A program made the position numbers and the translations under genes. Of a stretch of DNA of 64,000 nt, positions 35,247 through 43,660 are shown piece after piece. Origin of the DNA: Aeromonas eucrenophila (GTDB taxonomy: Bacteria > Pseudomonadota > Gammaproteobacteria > Enterobacterales > Aeromonadaceae); assembly GCF_000819865.1 (NCBI RefSeq), contig NZ_CDDF01000008.1:116901-180900 (forward strand). The letters run 5' to 3'. A model generated the notes under the pieces. It searched no databases, had not been told where the DNA came from, and was given only the letters and a program-made list of their open reading frames with translations. How positions within the stretch are numbered: position 1 is the stretch's first letter; every line of letters begins with the position of its first letter.

Positions 35247-35386
35247 CCTGTAAACCGCCTCCAAGTCCCTGAATGAAGGACAAAATGGTATCACGCTCTC
35301 GGGGTGCACGGTATAGTGCCCACGAGGCATCGCGGCCAATAGGGCCGTCTCAACACTCATCGATTTAGCTGTAACAAGGAGCATCT

Positions 35387-35767
35387 ATGACTCTGTTAAA
35401 CGGGATCCTGCTGGCGGTAGCCGCCCTCATCATCGGCGTTCTGGTCGGTCGTTTCACGGTCCGCAGCCGGGATGCCGGTCGTCTGGAACAGGAGCTGAAG
35501 AAGGCCCACAAGGAACTGGAAAGCTATCAGGGCCAGATCACCACGCACTTTGCCGACAGCGCCGCCTTGATGGAACAGCTGGCCGATCAATACCAGACCC
35601 TGTATCGCCACATGGCCGAGCAGAGCAAATTCTTGGCCAAGGTACAGGAGCCGCTGTTCCGCGAACCTCAGCCTGACGAGGTCAATGATGCCTCCGCCAA
35701 CGAAGAACCGGGTCTGCCGCCGCGTGACTACGCGGGTGCTTCCGGGCTGCTCAAGCAACCCAGCTAG
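35387..35767 (+). CDS. zapG: Z-ring associated protein ZapG (YhcB, DUF1043)
   Basis: ZapG/YhcB is a small inner-membrane protein affecting division and envelope synthesis. The 126-residue protein has one N-terminal membrane helix (LLNGILLAVAALIIGVLVGR), a coiled coil (LEQELKKAHKELESYQGQIT), the conserved HFADSAALMEQLADQYQTLY segment and a disordered tail. It precedes degQ, as in related bacteria. Confidence 0.93.
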   Translation: MTLLNGILLAVAALIIGVLVGRFTVRSRDAGRLEQELKKAHKELESYQGQITTHFADSAALMEQLADQYQTLYRHMAEQSKFLAKVQEPLFREPQPDEVNDASANEEPGLPPRDYAGASGLLKQPS

Positions 35768-35848
35768 TCCCTAGTGGAACTAATTACGCCTTATCGTGGT
35801 CAGACCTTGACGATTGCAATGCAACTTTTTCTGGGAGCTGTTTCTCAT

Positions 35849-37207
35849 ATGCGTAAATCTCTTTCTGTATTCAGTGTATTAGCCCTCAGTGTCGGTATCG
35901 CCCTGTCCGCTGCGCCAGCGCAAGCTGCCCTGCCCCTGCTGGCGAACAATCAGGATATGCCGAGCCTGGCCCCGGTCCTCGAGCAGGTCACCCCTGCCGT
36001 GGTCAACATCTCCGTCTCTGGCAAGAAGATCACTCGCCAGCGTCTGCCGGAACAATTCCGCTTCTTCTTCGGCCCCAACATGCCTGACGAGCAGGTGAGC
36101 GAGCAGCCCTTCCAGGCGCTGGGCTCCGGCGTCATCATCGATGCCAAGAAGGGCTATGTGATCACCAACGCCCACGTGGTCCACGAGGCGGACGAGATCA
36201 AGGTCAATCTGAAGGACGGTCGTGAATACGCCGCCAAGAAGATTGGCGAAGACAAGCAGTCCGATATCGCCCTGCTGCAAATCAAGGCCGAAGACCTGGT
36301 GCAGATCAAGTTCGCCGATTCCGACGAGCTGCGGGTCGGTGACTATGCGCTGGCCATCGGCAACCCGTTTGGCCTGGGTCAGACCGTCACCTCCGGCATC
36401 GTCAGTGCCCTGGGTCGCAGCGGCCTCAACATCGAAAATCTGGAGAACTTCATCCAGACCGATGCGGCCATCAACTCCGGCAACTCCGGCGGCGCCCTGC
36501 TCAACCTGCGTGGCGAGCTGATCGGCATCAACACCGCTATCCTGGGTCCGAACGGTGGCAACATCGGTATCGGCTTCGCCATTCCGTCCAACATGGTGCG
36601 GGATCTGTCCGATCAGATCGTCAAGTACGGCGAAGTACGCCGTGGCCAGTTGGGGATCACCGGCACCGAGCTGACCACCGACATCGCCAAGTCCTTCGGC
36701 TACAACAAGAAGGACGGTGCCTTCGTCAACCAGGTCATGCCTGATTCCGCCGCCGACAAGGCCGGCATCAAGGCGGGCGACATCATCATCAGCATCGATG
36801 GCAAGCCCATCCGCTCGTTCGGTGAGCTGCGCGCCAAGATTGCGACCATGGGTGCCGACAAGCAGGTTGCCCTCGGCCTGATCCGTGATGGCAAGGAGCA
36901 GACCGTCAAGGTCACTCTGAAGAAGGCCGATGACAGCGAGATCCTCGCCAGCGCCCTGCATCCGGCACTGGAAGGGGCCAAGCTCAGTACCACCACAGAA
37001 CCGGTGACCGGCGTGGCCGTCTCCGATATCGATCCGCGCTCCCCTGCCGCCGCCTCCGGCCTGCAGAAGGGTGACATCATCATCGGGGTCAACCGCCTGC
37101 GCATCAACTCTCTGGGAGAGCTGACCAAGGCATTGAAAGACAAGCCGGAAGTGCTGGCGCTGAACATCCAGCGCGGCGACTCCTCGCTCTATTTGGTGAT
37201 ACGTTAA
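35849..37207 (+). CDS. degQ: Periplasmic serine protease DegQ
   Basis: DegQ is a periplasmic HtrA-family protease and chaperone. The ATG at 35849 begins a signal peptide (MRKSLSVFSVLALSVGIALS, cleaved after AQA). Catalytic residues are His in VITNAHVVHEADE, Asp in SDIALLQI and Ser in NSGNSGGALLN. Two PDZ domains follow (residues about 260-345 and 365-450). Two PDZ domains and about 452 residues distinguish it from DegS. DegP versus DegQ is decided by the short Q-linker and the degS neighbour. Confidence 0.93.
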   Translation: MRKSLSVFSVLALSVGIALSAAPAQAALPLLANNQDMPSLAPVLEQVTPAVVNISVSGKKITRQRLPEQFRFFFGPNMPDEQVSEQPFQALGSGVIIDAKKGYVITNAHVVHEADEIKVNLKDGREYAAKKIGEDKQSDIALLQIKAEDLVQIKFADSDELRVGDYALAIGNPFGLGQTVTSGIVSALGRSGLNIENLENFIQTDAAINSGNSGGALLNLRGELIGINTAILGPNGGNIGIGFAIPSNMVRDLSDQIVKYGEVRRGQLGITGTELTTDIAKSFGYNKKDGAFVNQVMPDSAADKAGIKAGDIIISIDGKPIRSFGELRAKIATMGADKQVALGLIRDGKEQTVKVTLKKADDSEILASALHPALEGAKLSTTTEPVTGVAVSDIDPRSPAAASGLQKGDIIIGVNRLRINSLGELTKALKDKPEVLALNIQRGDSSLYLVIR

Positions 37208-37215
37208 GTCCCTCA

Positions 37216-37245
37216 CACCCGCGGCAACCGCCGCGGGTGATTTTT
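37216..37245 (+). terminator. Terminator after degQ
   Basis: CACCCGCGGC and GCCGCGGGTG form a 10-bp GC-rich stem with a 4-base loop, followed by ATTTTTAT, nine bases past the degQ stop. Confidence 0.88.
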
Positions 37246-37296
37246 ATCCACCGATAATGTTATTCTCTGCGCGCAGCATGTACGGATGAGAATGAC

Positions 37297-38418
37297 ATGA
37301 AAATCCCACCTTTGATCAGTTACTTGGGCAAGTCTGTCGGCTTTGGCCTCACCGTCGCCGCACTCCTGTTGCTGCTGTTCCCCAATTTTCGAGGTGGCGC
37401 CCCCCTGCCGGGTCTCATCACCAATGCTCGTGAGCTGAGTTTCTCCTACGCCGCCCACCGCGCCGGCCCCGCCGTCGTCAACATCTACACCCGCAGTTTC
37501 GCCGGCAATCGCGGCGAGAAGGCCGAACTCAGGCCGCAAGGGCTGGGCTCAGGAGTAATCATGAATCAGCGCGGCCACGTGCTGACCAACTACCACGTCA
37601 TCGCCGACGCGGACCAGATCATAGTCGCACTGCAAGATGGTCGGGTCTTCAGCGCCGAGCTGGTCGGCACCGACAAGCTGACCGATTTGGCGGTACTCTA
37701 CATCGAATCGGACAACCTGCCGGTGATCCCGCAGGATCCTGATCGCTTGCCGGACGTGGGAGACGTGGTGCTCGCCATCGGCAACCCCTACAACGTCGGC
37801 CAGACCATCACCCAGGGCATCATCAGCGCCACCGGTCGTATCGGCCTCTCCAGCATGGGACCGGACAGCAACGGCCGGCAGGATCTGCTGCAGACCGATG
37901 CCGCCATCAACGAGGGCAACTCGGGCGGCGCCCTGGTCAACGGCCGCGGCGATCTGGTCGGCATCAACACCGCCGCCTATCACCTCAACGGCAATCAGGA
38001 GAGCTACGGCATCAGCTTTGCCATCCCCTACAAGCTGGCCAAACGCATCATGGACGAATTGATTGCCAACGGTCGGGTCATCCGCGGCTACCTCGGCATC
38101 TCCAGCGTCGAGATCAACCCCATAGTCGCGCGCATGATGAACCTGGGGGATCTGCAGGGTCTGGTGGTGGAGAGCCTGGATCCGATGGGTCCGGCCAGCA
38201 AGGCGGGGCTCAAGCGCGGGGATGTGCTGCTCAAGGTCAACGGTGAGGCCATCAGTGGCGTGCGCCCCGTCATGGACAAGATCGTCGAGAGCCGTCCCGG
38301 CACCAAGCTGACCATCTCGGTGATCCGCAACGGCAAGCCGCTGGACGTGGAGGTCACCATCGAGGAAGACGTGCGCTACCAGAATCTGCCGGCCAGCAGC
38401 GCGGCCTCCGCTAGTTAG
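37297..38418 (+). CDS. degS: Sigma-E stress protease DegS
   Basis: DegS is the membrane-anchored protease that senses misfolded porins and starts RseA cleavage. The 373-residue protein has an N-terminal anchor (GFGLTVAALLLLLFPNF). The triad is His in VLTNYHVIADAD, Asp in TDLAVLYI and Ser in NEGNSGGALVN. A single PDZ domain follows, with the YLGISSVEI and GLVVESLDPMGPASKAGLKR segments. Its own terminator separates it from the accessory island. Confidence 0.95.
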   Translation: MKIPPLISYLGKSVGFGLTVAALLLLLFPNFRGGAPLPGLITNARELSFSYAAHRAGPAVVNIYTRSFAGNRGEKAELRPQGLGSGVIMNQRGHVLTNYHVIADADQIIVALQDGRVFSAELVGTDKLTDLAVLYIESDNLPVIPQDPDRLPDVGDVVLAIGNPYNVGQTITQGIISATGRIGLSSMGPDSNGRQDLLQTDAAINEGNSGGALVNGRGDLVGINTAAYHLNGNQESYGISFAIPYKLAKRIMDELIANGRVIRGYLGISSVEINPIVARMMNLGDLQGLVVESLDPMGPASKAGLKRGDVLLKVNGEAISGVRPVMDKIVESRPGTKLTISVIRNGKPLDVEVTIEEDVRYQNLPASSAASAS

Positions 38419-38436
38419 CCCCATTTCCTGTTTCGC

Positions 38437-38464
38437 AACGAGGGGCACCAGGGTGCCCCTCGTT
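38437..38464 (+). terminator. Hairpin after degS
   Basis: AACGAGGGGCACC and GGTGCCCCTCGTT form a perfect 13-bp stem with a 2-base loop, 19 bases after the degS stop. The trailing sequence is only GTTATCC, so it may rely on stem strength. It marks the left border of the accessory island. Confidence 0.65.
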
Positions 38465-38735
38465 GTTATCCTCCTGCTTTTCTCGCTCCGTCCGTGAGCT
38501 GATTCACAGTTTCGCCTCTCAAATCTCCCCCTGCCCTGCCCGCTAAAGTGCGCCCTTGATCACACCAGGCAAGCCTCGAGCAGCGCTCTTTTGGCCACGA
38601 GTACGCAAAAATGGCCGGATTAAGGGGACTCTTGCCTGGAATTTCCGTTTCGAATCGGAAAAACACTGCCTCCTCCACACGGCGCCATCCCCTTAGGGTA
38701 GTCCCATCCCTTCTGCCAGCCTTGGAGAGCAGACC
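38465..38735 (+). promoter_or_regulatory. Control region of the PRD/SFCGS/DgaEF island
   Basis: Perfect 9-bp inverted arms CCAGGCAAG (38565-38573) and CTTGCCTGG (38631-38639) flank a -24/-12-like sequence, TTGG-N10-GC at 38591-38606 (GG 38593-38594, GC 38605-38606). A stem-loop TTTCCG/CGGAAA spans 38642-38661. Together they suggest an activator-controlled promoter, but only the GG and GC of the sigma-54 consensus fit well. Confidence 0.4.
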
Positions 38736-39095
38736 TTGACTACCGACACTCATGACAACGCCCTGACCCCGGATCACCCCGCCTTGCAACGCAAGACGGA
38801 CCTCACCCTGGCGCGGATCCACAACCTGCTGGCGGATCAGGGCATTCGTCCCAATGAGGTGCAAAAACAGATGCTGGCCTCCCACGTCAAAGCCATGGTG
38901 TGGCGCTCCCATAGCGGTGAATCCCTGCCGGAGGTCGACCTCAGTCTGTTCGACGAGATCTCTCCCCTCTCCCTGCGACTGGCCGAACAGGTTGTCGCCT
39001 GGTTGGATAACCTGGCCCATGAAGAGGCCCACCTGTTGTCCGTCCATTTCGAAGTCGCCAAAGAAAATGAACTCAGCTCGGTGCTGGGCCTGTAA
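38736..39095 (+). CDS. Stand-alone PRD-domain protein (YhfY-like)
   Basis: This 119-residue protein starts at a TTG with GGAGAGC nine bases upstream; no in-frame ATG is near. It resembles an isolated PTS regulation domain. The conserved His-containing helices are QKQMLASHVKAMVWRSHSGE and EEAHLLSVHFEVAKENE, with no DNA-binding domain. PRDs are usually phosphorylated on histidine by HPr or EIIB. A free PRD at the head of a transport operon may act as a phospho-sensor or a transporter subunit. It resembles E. coli YhfY, which is also encoded in an operon with uncharacterised transport and PLP genes. The role is inferred. Confidence 0.75.
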   Translation: MTTDTHDNALTPDHPALQRKTDLTLARIHNLLADQGIRPNEVQKQMLASHVKAMVWRSHSGESLPEVDLSLFDEISPLSLRLAEQVVAWLDNLAHEEAHLLSVHFEVAKENELSSVLGL

Positions 39096-39112
39096 CACAA
39101 AGGAGATACCCA

Positions 39113-39478
39113 ATGTCAGTTATCAAACTCGTGATCGGAGATCGTCTCGGCAAGGGCCAGAAAGTGGGTGCAGGGGCGGAAGCCGCCGGTGCCAGCGTGA
39201 CCGTCATCCCCGGCATGGCCGCCGACATGAAGCTCGGTGATGTGATGAACAAGGAGCAGGCGGATCTCGGCATCTCCTTCTGTGGCAGCGGCGGCGCCGG
39301 CGCCATCACGGCTCAGACCAAGTACGGCTACAAGTGCCGTTACGGTATGCGCTCCATCGAGGAGGGCGTCACCGCCATCAACGACGGCTGCGTGGTACTG
39401 GGCTTTGGCTTCAATGACAAGGAAGAGCTGGGCCAGAAGCTGGTCGAAGCCTTCGCCAAGAAGCACGGTCGCGTCTGA
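39113..39478 (+). CDS. Glycine-rich SFCGS family protein
   Basis: The 121-residue soluble protein opens MSVIKLVIGDRLGKGQKVGA and has the signature ISFCGSGGAGAITAQTKYGY with a second cysteine soon after (KCRYGM). It alternates beta strands and helices with several glycine-rich loops, like a small Rossmann or EIIB-like fold. Function is unknown. The family travels with DUF4310, DUF4311 and DUF4312 genes, as here. It overlaps the next gene by one base (TGATG). Confidence 0.8.
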   Translation: MSVIKLVIGDRLGKGQKVGAGAEAAGASVTVIPGMAADMKLGDVMNKEQADLGISFCGSGGAGAITAQTKYGYKCRYGMRSIEEGVTAINDGCVVLGFGFNDKEELGQKLVEAFAKKHGRV

Positions 39479-39774
39479 TGAACGAACACTTCACCACCCA
39501 GGTCGTCGTCAACGGCAAGGGAGCGACTCGCCAGCAGGCGTTTGCCTCCGCCCTCACCCAGGTGCAACCCAACCTGCTCAAGGACAACCCGCGCGTGATG
39601 CTGCGCATCGAACCGCTCGAGGTGCAGGTGCTCAAGGCCGAGGAGTCGGTCCGGGTGGAGAAGTTCCTGTTCTTCTTCCTGCCGCGCCAACGCCACGAGT
39701 TCCGCGTCCAGCTGGAGATCACGGTCAAAGTCACCAGCCTGGATGCCGACAAGGTCGCGTTCACCCTGGTGTAA
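39478..39774 (+). CDS. DUF4312 family protein
   Basis: The 98-residue protein reads MNEHFTTQVVVNGKGATRQQ and contains KAEESVRVEKFLFFFLPRQR followed by a beta-rich end (VQLEITVKVTSLD). It has no signal peptide or membrane helix. Function is unknown. It is coupled to the SFCGS gene and lies 22 bases before the first membrane gene, suggesting a soluble subunit of the same transporter complex. Confidence 0.78.
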   Translation: MNEHFTTQVVVNGKGATRQQAFASALTQVQPNLLKDNPRVMLRIEPLEVQVLKAEESVRVEKFLFFFLPRQRHEFRVQLEITVKVTSLDADKVAFTLV

Positions 39775-39796
39775 CCCCACAAAAAGGACACATTGG

Positions 39797-40573
39797 ATGT
39801 TTCTAATCATTCTTTTCAAATCATTGATCATCGGCGGCCTGGTCGGCGTCGGGGTGGGGGTCGGCGCGGCACGGATGTTCCACGCCCCGACCGTGCAGGG
39901 CATGGGGGCCTTCCGCACCCTGGGTGAGCTCAACTCCTGCGAAGGGGATCCTGCCTCCCACTTCTCCTTCGGGCTGGGCTTCTTCTTCAACGCCTGGGCC
40001 TCGACCGTCGCGGCCGGCGCCTTCACCCAGGACGTGGATCACCGCATCATCCCGCACTGGGCCACGGCCGCGCTGCTGGTCAGGAACCGGGATATCACCA
40101 GCACCCTGCACGACCCCAAGAAGATGGCCATCGCCGGCGGCATCATAGGTGCCATCGTCGTCGCCTTCTTGAACAGCACGGCCGCCGCCGTCCCCGCCGC
40201 CCTGCAGGTCACCGCCGTCAAGGTACTGGTGCCGGCCGCCAACCTGCTGGTCAACACCGTCATGCCGGTGATCTTCTGGCTGGCCGCCATCGAGGCGGGC
40301 AAGAAGTCCGGCTTCTGGGCCACCATCTTCGGCGGTCTGGCTCAGCTCATCATGGGCAACGCCGTGCCGGGTCTGGTACTCGGCATCCTGATCGGCAAGG
40401 GCGTGGAAGAGAGCGGCTGGAACCATGTCACCAAGGTGATGATGGCAGCCATCGTTCTGCTGTTCGTGCTGAGCGGATTCTTCCGTGGCTTTGATATGAA
40501 ACTGATCGAATCCTTCCACCTGGGGATCCCCCTGTGGCTGGAAAATGTCCATAACCTGATGAGCGGCAAATAA
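39797..40573 (+). CDS. DUF4311 family integral membrane protein
   Basis: The ATG at 39797 (MFLIILFKSLIIGGLVGVGV) has AAAAAGGA upstream. The 258-residue protein has about six or seven hydrophobic segments, including VVAFLNSTAAAVPAALQVTA, VLVPAANLLVNTVMPVIFWL and MMAAIVLLFVLSGFF. A conserved polar stretch, FRTLGELNSCEGDPASHFSF, lies near residues 42-61. It is probably one half of the membrane part of an uncharacterised transporter. Confidence 0.8.
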   Translation: MFLIILFKSLIIGGLVGVGVGVGAARMFHAPTVQGMGAFRTLGELNSCEGDPASHFSFGLGFFFNAWASTVAAGAFTQDVDHRIIPHWATAALLVRNRDITSTLHDPKKMAIAGGIIGAIVVAFLNSTAAAVPAALQVTAVKVLVPAANLLVNTVMPVIFWLAAIEAGKKSGFWATIFGGLAQLIMGNAVPGLVLGILIGKGVEESGWNHVTKVMMAAIVLLFVLSGFFRGFDMKLIESFHLGIPLWLENVHNLMSGK

Positions 40574-40584
40574 GGGACCCCGAC

Positions 40585-41235
40585 ATGGATGAGAAACTGA
40601 GAAACAACTTCTGGTACGCGGACTGGTCCTTCCCCATCTTCGTCGGCCTGCTGTCGGCCGGGGTCTTTGCCGGAACCCACATGTTTTACCTGTACGGCGT
40701 CGGTGCCTTCAACGAGGTGGCCTTCGTCGCCATGCTGAAAGCCGGCATGGACACAGGGGCCTACGGTGCGGTCGCGGCCTTCGGTGCCAGCTTCCTGTTT
40801 GCCCGCATCATCGAGGGCTCCCTGGTGGGGATCCTGGATATCGGCGGAGCCATCCAGACCGGTGTCGGCCTAGGCGTCCCCGCCCTATTGCTGGGTGCCG
40901 GCATCCTCTATCCGGTGGAGAACTTCGGTGCCTCCCTGGCAACCGGCATGGGGATTGGCCTGGCCATCGGCTATGTGATCATCCTGGCGCGCAAGTTCAC
41001 CATCAATCAGAGCAACTCCACCTACGGTGCGGACGTGATGATGGGCGCGGGCAACAGCTCAGGGCGCTTCCTCGGCCCCTTGATCATCCTCTCCGCCATG
41101 GGCGCCTCCATCCCCATCGGCTTGGGTTCCCTGCTGGGTGCACTGCTGTTCTACATCTGGAACAAGCCCATCACCGGCGGCGCCATCCTGGGTGCCATGC
41201 TGCTCGGCACCTTCTTCCCGGTCGCTCTGGCTTAA
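40585..41235 (+). CDS. DUF4310 family integral membrane protein
   Basis: The 216-residue protein begins MDEKLRNNFWYADWSFPIFV and has about six hydrophobic, glycine-rich spans (LLSAGVFAGTHMFYLYGVGA, GVGLGVPALLLGAGILYPVE, GAILGAMLLGTFFPVALA). The motif GADVMMGAGNSSGRFLGPLI lies in a loop. It is 11 bases after the DUF4311 gene, and the two are probably partner membrane subunits. After it the operon is interrupted by a repeat element. Confidence 0.8.
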   Translation: MDEKLRNNFWYADWSFPIFVGLLSAGVFAGTHMFYLYGVGAFNEVAFVAMLKAGMDTGAYGAVAAFGASFLFARIIEGSLVGILDIGGAIQTGVGLGVPALLLGAGILYPVENFGASLATGMGIGLAIGYVIILARKFTINQSNSTYGADVMMGAGNSSGRFLGPLIILSAMGASIPIGLGSLLGALLFYIWNKPITGGAILGAMLLGTFFPVALA

Positions 41236-41264
41236 TCACTGGCCGTCTCTCGGGCGGCATTTAA

Positions 41265-41405
41265 GAACCTGTTTGCGATCTGTCGCGAGAGGTCGTCAGC
41301 AAGGTGAAGAGCAGCGCAGGAACCGGAGCGTATAGCTATACGTGAGGATTCCGAGCAGCACATGAGCCTTGATCACGGCCTCGCAGTAAGAGCGTAAGCA
41401 GGTTC
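41265..41405. repeat. 141-bp palindromic MITE-like element
   Basis: The element is bounded by GAACCTG (41265-41271) and CAGGTTC (41399-41405). It is an imperfect palindrome along its length, with TATAGCTATA exactly at its centre (41331-41340). Inner arms such as GCGATC near the left end and GGTCGT against ACGGCC continue the symmetry. It has no coding capacity. This is the shape of a non-autonomous repeat inserted between DUF4310 and the amidohydrolase gene. Other genomic copies cannot be checked here. Confidence 0.7.
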
Positions 41406-41421
41406 CAAGAGGGATATCAGC

Positions 41422-42561
41422 ATGTACGACATGATCATCAGAGCGGGGCGCCAGGGAAATGGCGAGCTCATCGACATCGCCATCCAGGACGGCAAGATAG
41501 CGGCGCTCAGCGCCTTGCCCGCGACGGCAGAGGCGAAGCAAACCCTCACTCTGGCCGGGCGGGTGCATGTCAGTGCCGGCTGGATCGACGGCCACACCCA
41601 CTGCTATCCCGCCTCCCCCATCTATCAGGATGAGCCGGACAAGATAGGGGTGGAGTCCGGCGTCACCACCGTCATCGACGCCGGCAGCACGGGGGCCGAC
41701 GACGTGGACGCGTTCCAGCGACTGGCCGCGGACTGCAAGACCCGGGTGCACGCCCTGCTCAACATCTCCCGCATCGGCCTGCTGCGCCAGAACGAGCTGG
41801 CCAACCCGGCCGATATAGACCCCGCGCTGGCCCAGGCGGCCATTCGCCGTCACCCTAACTTCATCGTCGGCATCAAGGCGCGCATGAGTGGCAGCGTGGT
41901 GGGCGAGAATGGCCTGCAACCGCTGCGCATCGCCAAGCAGATCCAGCGCGATAACGGCGATCTGCCGCTGATGGTGCACGTGGGCAACACGCCGCCGGAT
42001 CTGGACGAGATAGTCGCCCTGCTGGGAGACGGCGATCTGCTGACTCACTGCTTCAACGGCAAGCCGAACCGCATCCTGACGCCGGCCGGTGAGCTGCGGG
42101 TCGCGGTGCGCGAGGCGCTGCAACGGGGTCTGCGCCTCGACATCGGCCACGGCAGTGCCAGCTTCAGCTTCGAGGTGGCAGAACACGCCATCCGCCAGGG
42201 GATACTGCCCCACACCATCAGCTCGGACATCTACTGCAAGAACCGCATCAAGGGGCCTGTGTATAGCCTGGCCCACGTGATGTCCAAGTTCCTCGTCATC
42301 GGCATGACGCTGGAGCAGGTGCTCTCCTGCGTCACCCACCAGGCCGCCGATGCGCTGCGCCTGACCGGCAAGGGGCGGCTCGAAGTTGGGGCCGACGCCG
42401 ATCTGACCCTGTTCGAGCTGGCCTCTGGCCCGACCCTGTTTATGGATACCGAAACCCAGTCGCGTAGCGGCGACTTGCAACTGCTCCCCCTCGCCGCCTT
42501 GGTGGGCGGTGACCTGGTTCTGACTCACTATGGGAAATCACACCATGTCTTCTGTGTATGA
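41422..42561 (+). CDS. Amidohydrolase/deacetylase family metallohydrolase (cog3964 type)
   Basis: The 379-residue TIM-barrel metal hydrolase has the first metal ligands in DGHTHCYP (HxH, near residue 60), a carboxylated-lysine candidate in VGIKARMSG, later histidines in LMVHVGNTPP and LLTHCFNGK, and the catalytic aspartate region TISSDIYCKN. Members of this subfamily were often annotated as dihydroorotases, but the DgaE/DgaF neighbours suggest removal of an acyl group from a sugar-acid derivative. It ends 17 bases inside the next gene, so the two are coupled. The exact substrate is unknown. Confidence 0.85.
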   Translation: MYDMIIRAGRQGNGELIDIAIQDGKIAALSALPATAEAKQTLTLAGRVHVSAGWIDGHTHCYPASPIYQDEPDKIGVESGVTTVIDAGSTGADDVDAFQRLAADCKTRVHALLNISRIGLLRQNELANPADIDPALAQAAIRRHPNFIVGIKARMSGSVVGENGLQPLRIAKQIQRDNGDLPLMVHVGNTPPDLDEIVALLGDGDLLTHCFNGKPNRILTPAGELRVAVREALQRGLRLDIGHGSASFSFEVAEHAIRQGILPHTISSDIYCKNRIKGPVYSLAHVMSKFLVIGMTLEQVLSCVTHQAADALRLTGKGRLEVGADADLTLFELASGPTLFMDTETQSRSGDLQLLPLAALVGGDLVLTHYGKSHHVFCV

Positions 42562-43660
42562 GAAATATCAGCTCAAACCCGTGATCAACGCCTCCGGGCG
42601 CATGACCCTGCTCGGCGTCTCCACCCCGGAGCAGGAGGTGGTCGATGCGGTCAACTTCGGCCTCGGCCACTACTTCGAGGTGAAGGATCTGGTCAACAAG
42701 ACCGGCGCCTACCTGGCGGGCTTGCTGGATGTGGAAGACGCCGTGGTGGTCTCCTGCGCCGCCGCCGGTATAGCCCAGTCGGTGGCCGCCGTGATAGTGC
42801 GCGGTGACGCCTACCGGCTGGAGCAGTTGCACGCTCACGGCCACCCGGTGCCGAGCGAAGTTGTGTTGCCCAAGGGCCACAACGTGAACTTCGGCGCACC
42901 AGTCGGCACCATGATCAACCTGGGTGGCGGCAAGGTGGTGGAGGCCGGCTATGCCAACGAGTGCTCCCTCGCCCAGCTGGCCGCCGCCATCAATCCCAAC
43001 ACCGCCGCCATCCTCTACATCAAGTCCCACCACTGCGTGCAGAAGAGCATTCTGTCGGTGGCCGAAGCGGCCGAGGTGGCCAAGGCCCATCGGGTGCCGC
43101 TCATCGTCGACGCGGCGGCGGAAGAAGATCTGCGTCTTTACTACCAACAAGGTGCGGATCTGGTCATCTACAGCGGTGCCAAGGCCATCGAAGGGCCCAC
43201 CAGCGGCCTGGTACTGGGCAAGCATCAGTATGTGGAGTGGGTCAAGCAGCAATCCGGTGGCATAGGCCGTGCCATGAAGGTGGGCAAGGAGGGGATCCTC
43301 GGCCTGACCCACGCCATCGAACGCTATCTGGAGAAAGAGAAGGAGAGCGGTGCCGCCATGGTGGCCAAGATGACCCCCTTCATCGAGCGCCTCAATCTGC
43401 TGCCCGGCGTCAGGGCCCAGGTGGTGTGGGACAGTGCGGGGCGCGACATCGCCCGCACCGACATCGCCTTCGATCATGAGCGCCTCGGCATGACCACTGT
43501 GCAGGTGGTGGCACGGCTGCAACAGGGCAACCCGGCCATCTATTGTCGCGGCTACAAGGCCAACGAGGGTCACATCGAGATCGACGTGCGCAGCGTCAGT
43601 GCGGCCCAGCTCGACCAGATCCACGCGGCCATCGCCCAACTAGCCCAGGAGAACAACTGA
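42545..43660 (+). CDS. dgaE: DgaE-like PLP-dependent D-glucosaminate-6-phosphate ammonia-lyase (SelA-like fold)
   Basis: DgaE turns D-glucosaminate-6-phosphate into 2-keto-3-deoxygluconate-6-phosphate and ammonia. The ATG at 42545 (MSSVYEKYQLKPVINASGRM) gives 371 residues. The PLP lysine is expected in DLVIYSGAKAIEGPTSGLVL, near residue 212, with the cofactor aspartate in PLIVDAAAEEDL. The fold is that of aminotransferase-like SelA relatives. It overlaps the amidohydrolase gene and the aldolase gene. Assignment to this substrate is by family and neighbours. Confidence 0.85.
   Translation: MSSVYEKYQLKPVINASGRMTLLGVSTPEQEVVDAVNFGLGHYFEVKDLVNKTGAYLAGLLDVEDAVVVSCAAAGIAQSVAAVIVRGDAYRLEQLHAHGHPVPSEVVLPKGHNVNFGAPVGTMINLGGGKVVEAGYANECSLAQLAAAINPNTAAILYIKSHHCVQKSILSVAEAAEVAKAHRVPLIVDAAAEEDLRLYYQQGADLVIYSGAKAIEGPTSGLVLGKHQYVEWVKQQSGGIGRAMKVGKEGILGLTHAIERYLEKEKESGAAMVAKMTPFIERLNLLPGVRAQVVWDSAGRDIARTDIAFDHERLGMTTVQVVARLQQGNPAIYCRGYKANEGHIEIDVRSVSAAQLDQIHAAIAQLAQENN

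Noticed and set aside
41296..42528. 410-codon leftward ORF over the amidohydrolase gene and repeat
   Set aside because: Antisense shadow. The rightward frame has the metal-binding motifs and operon coupling.
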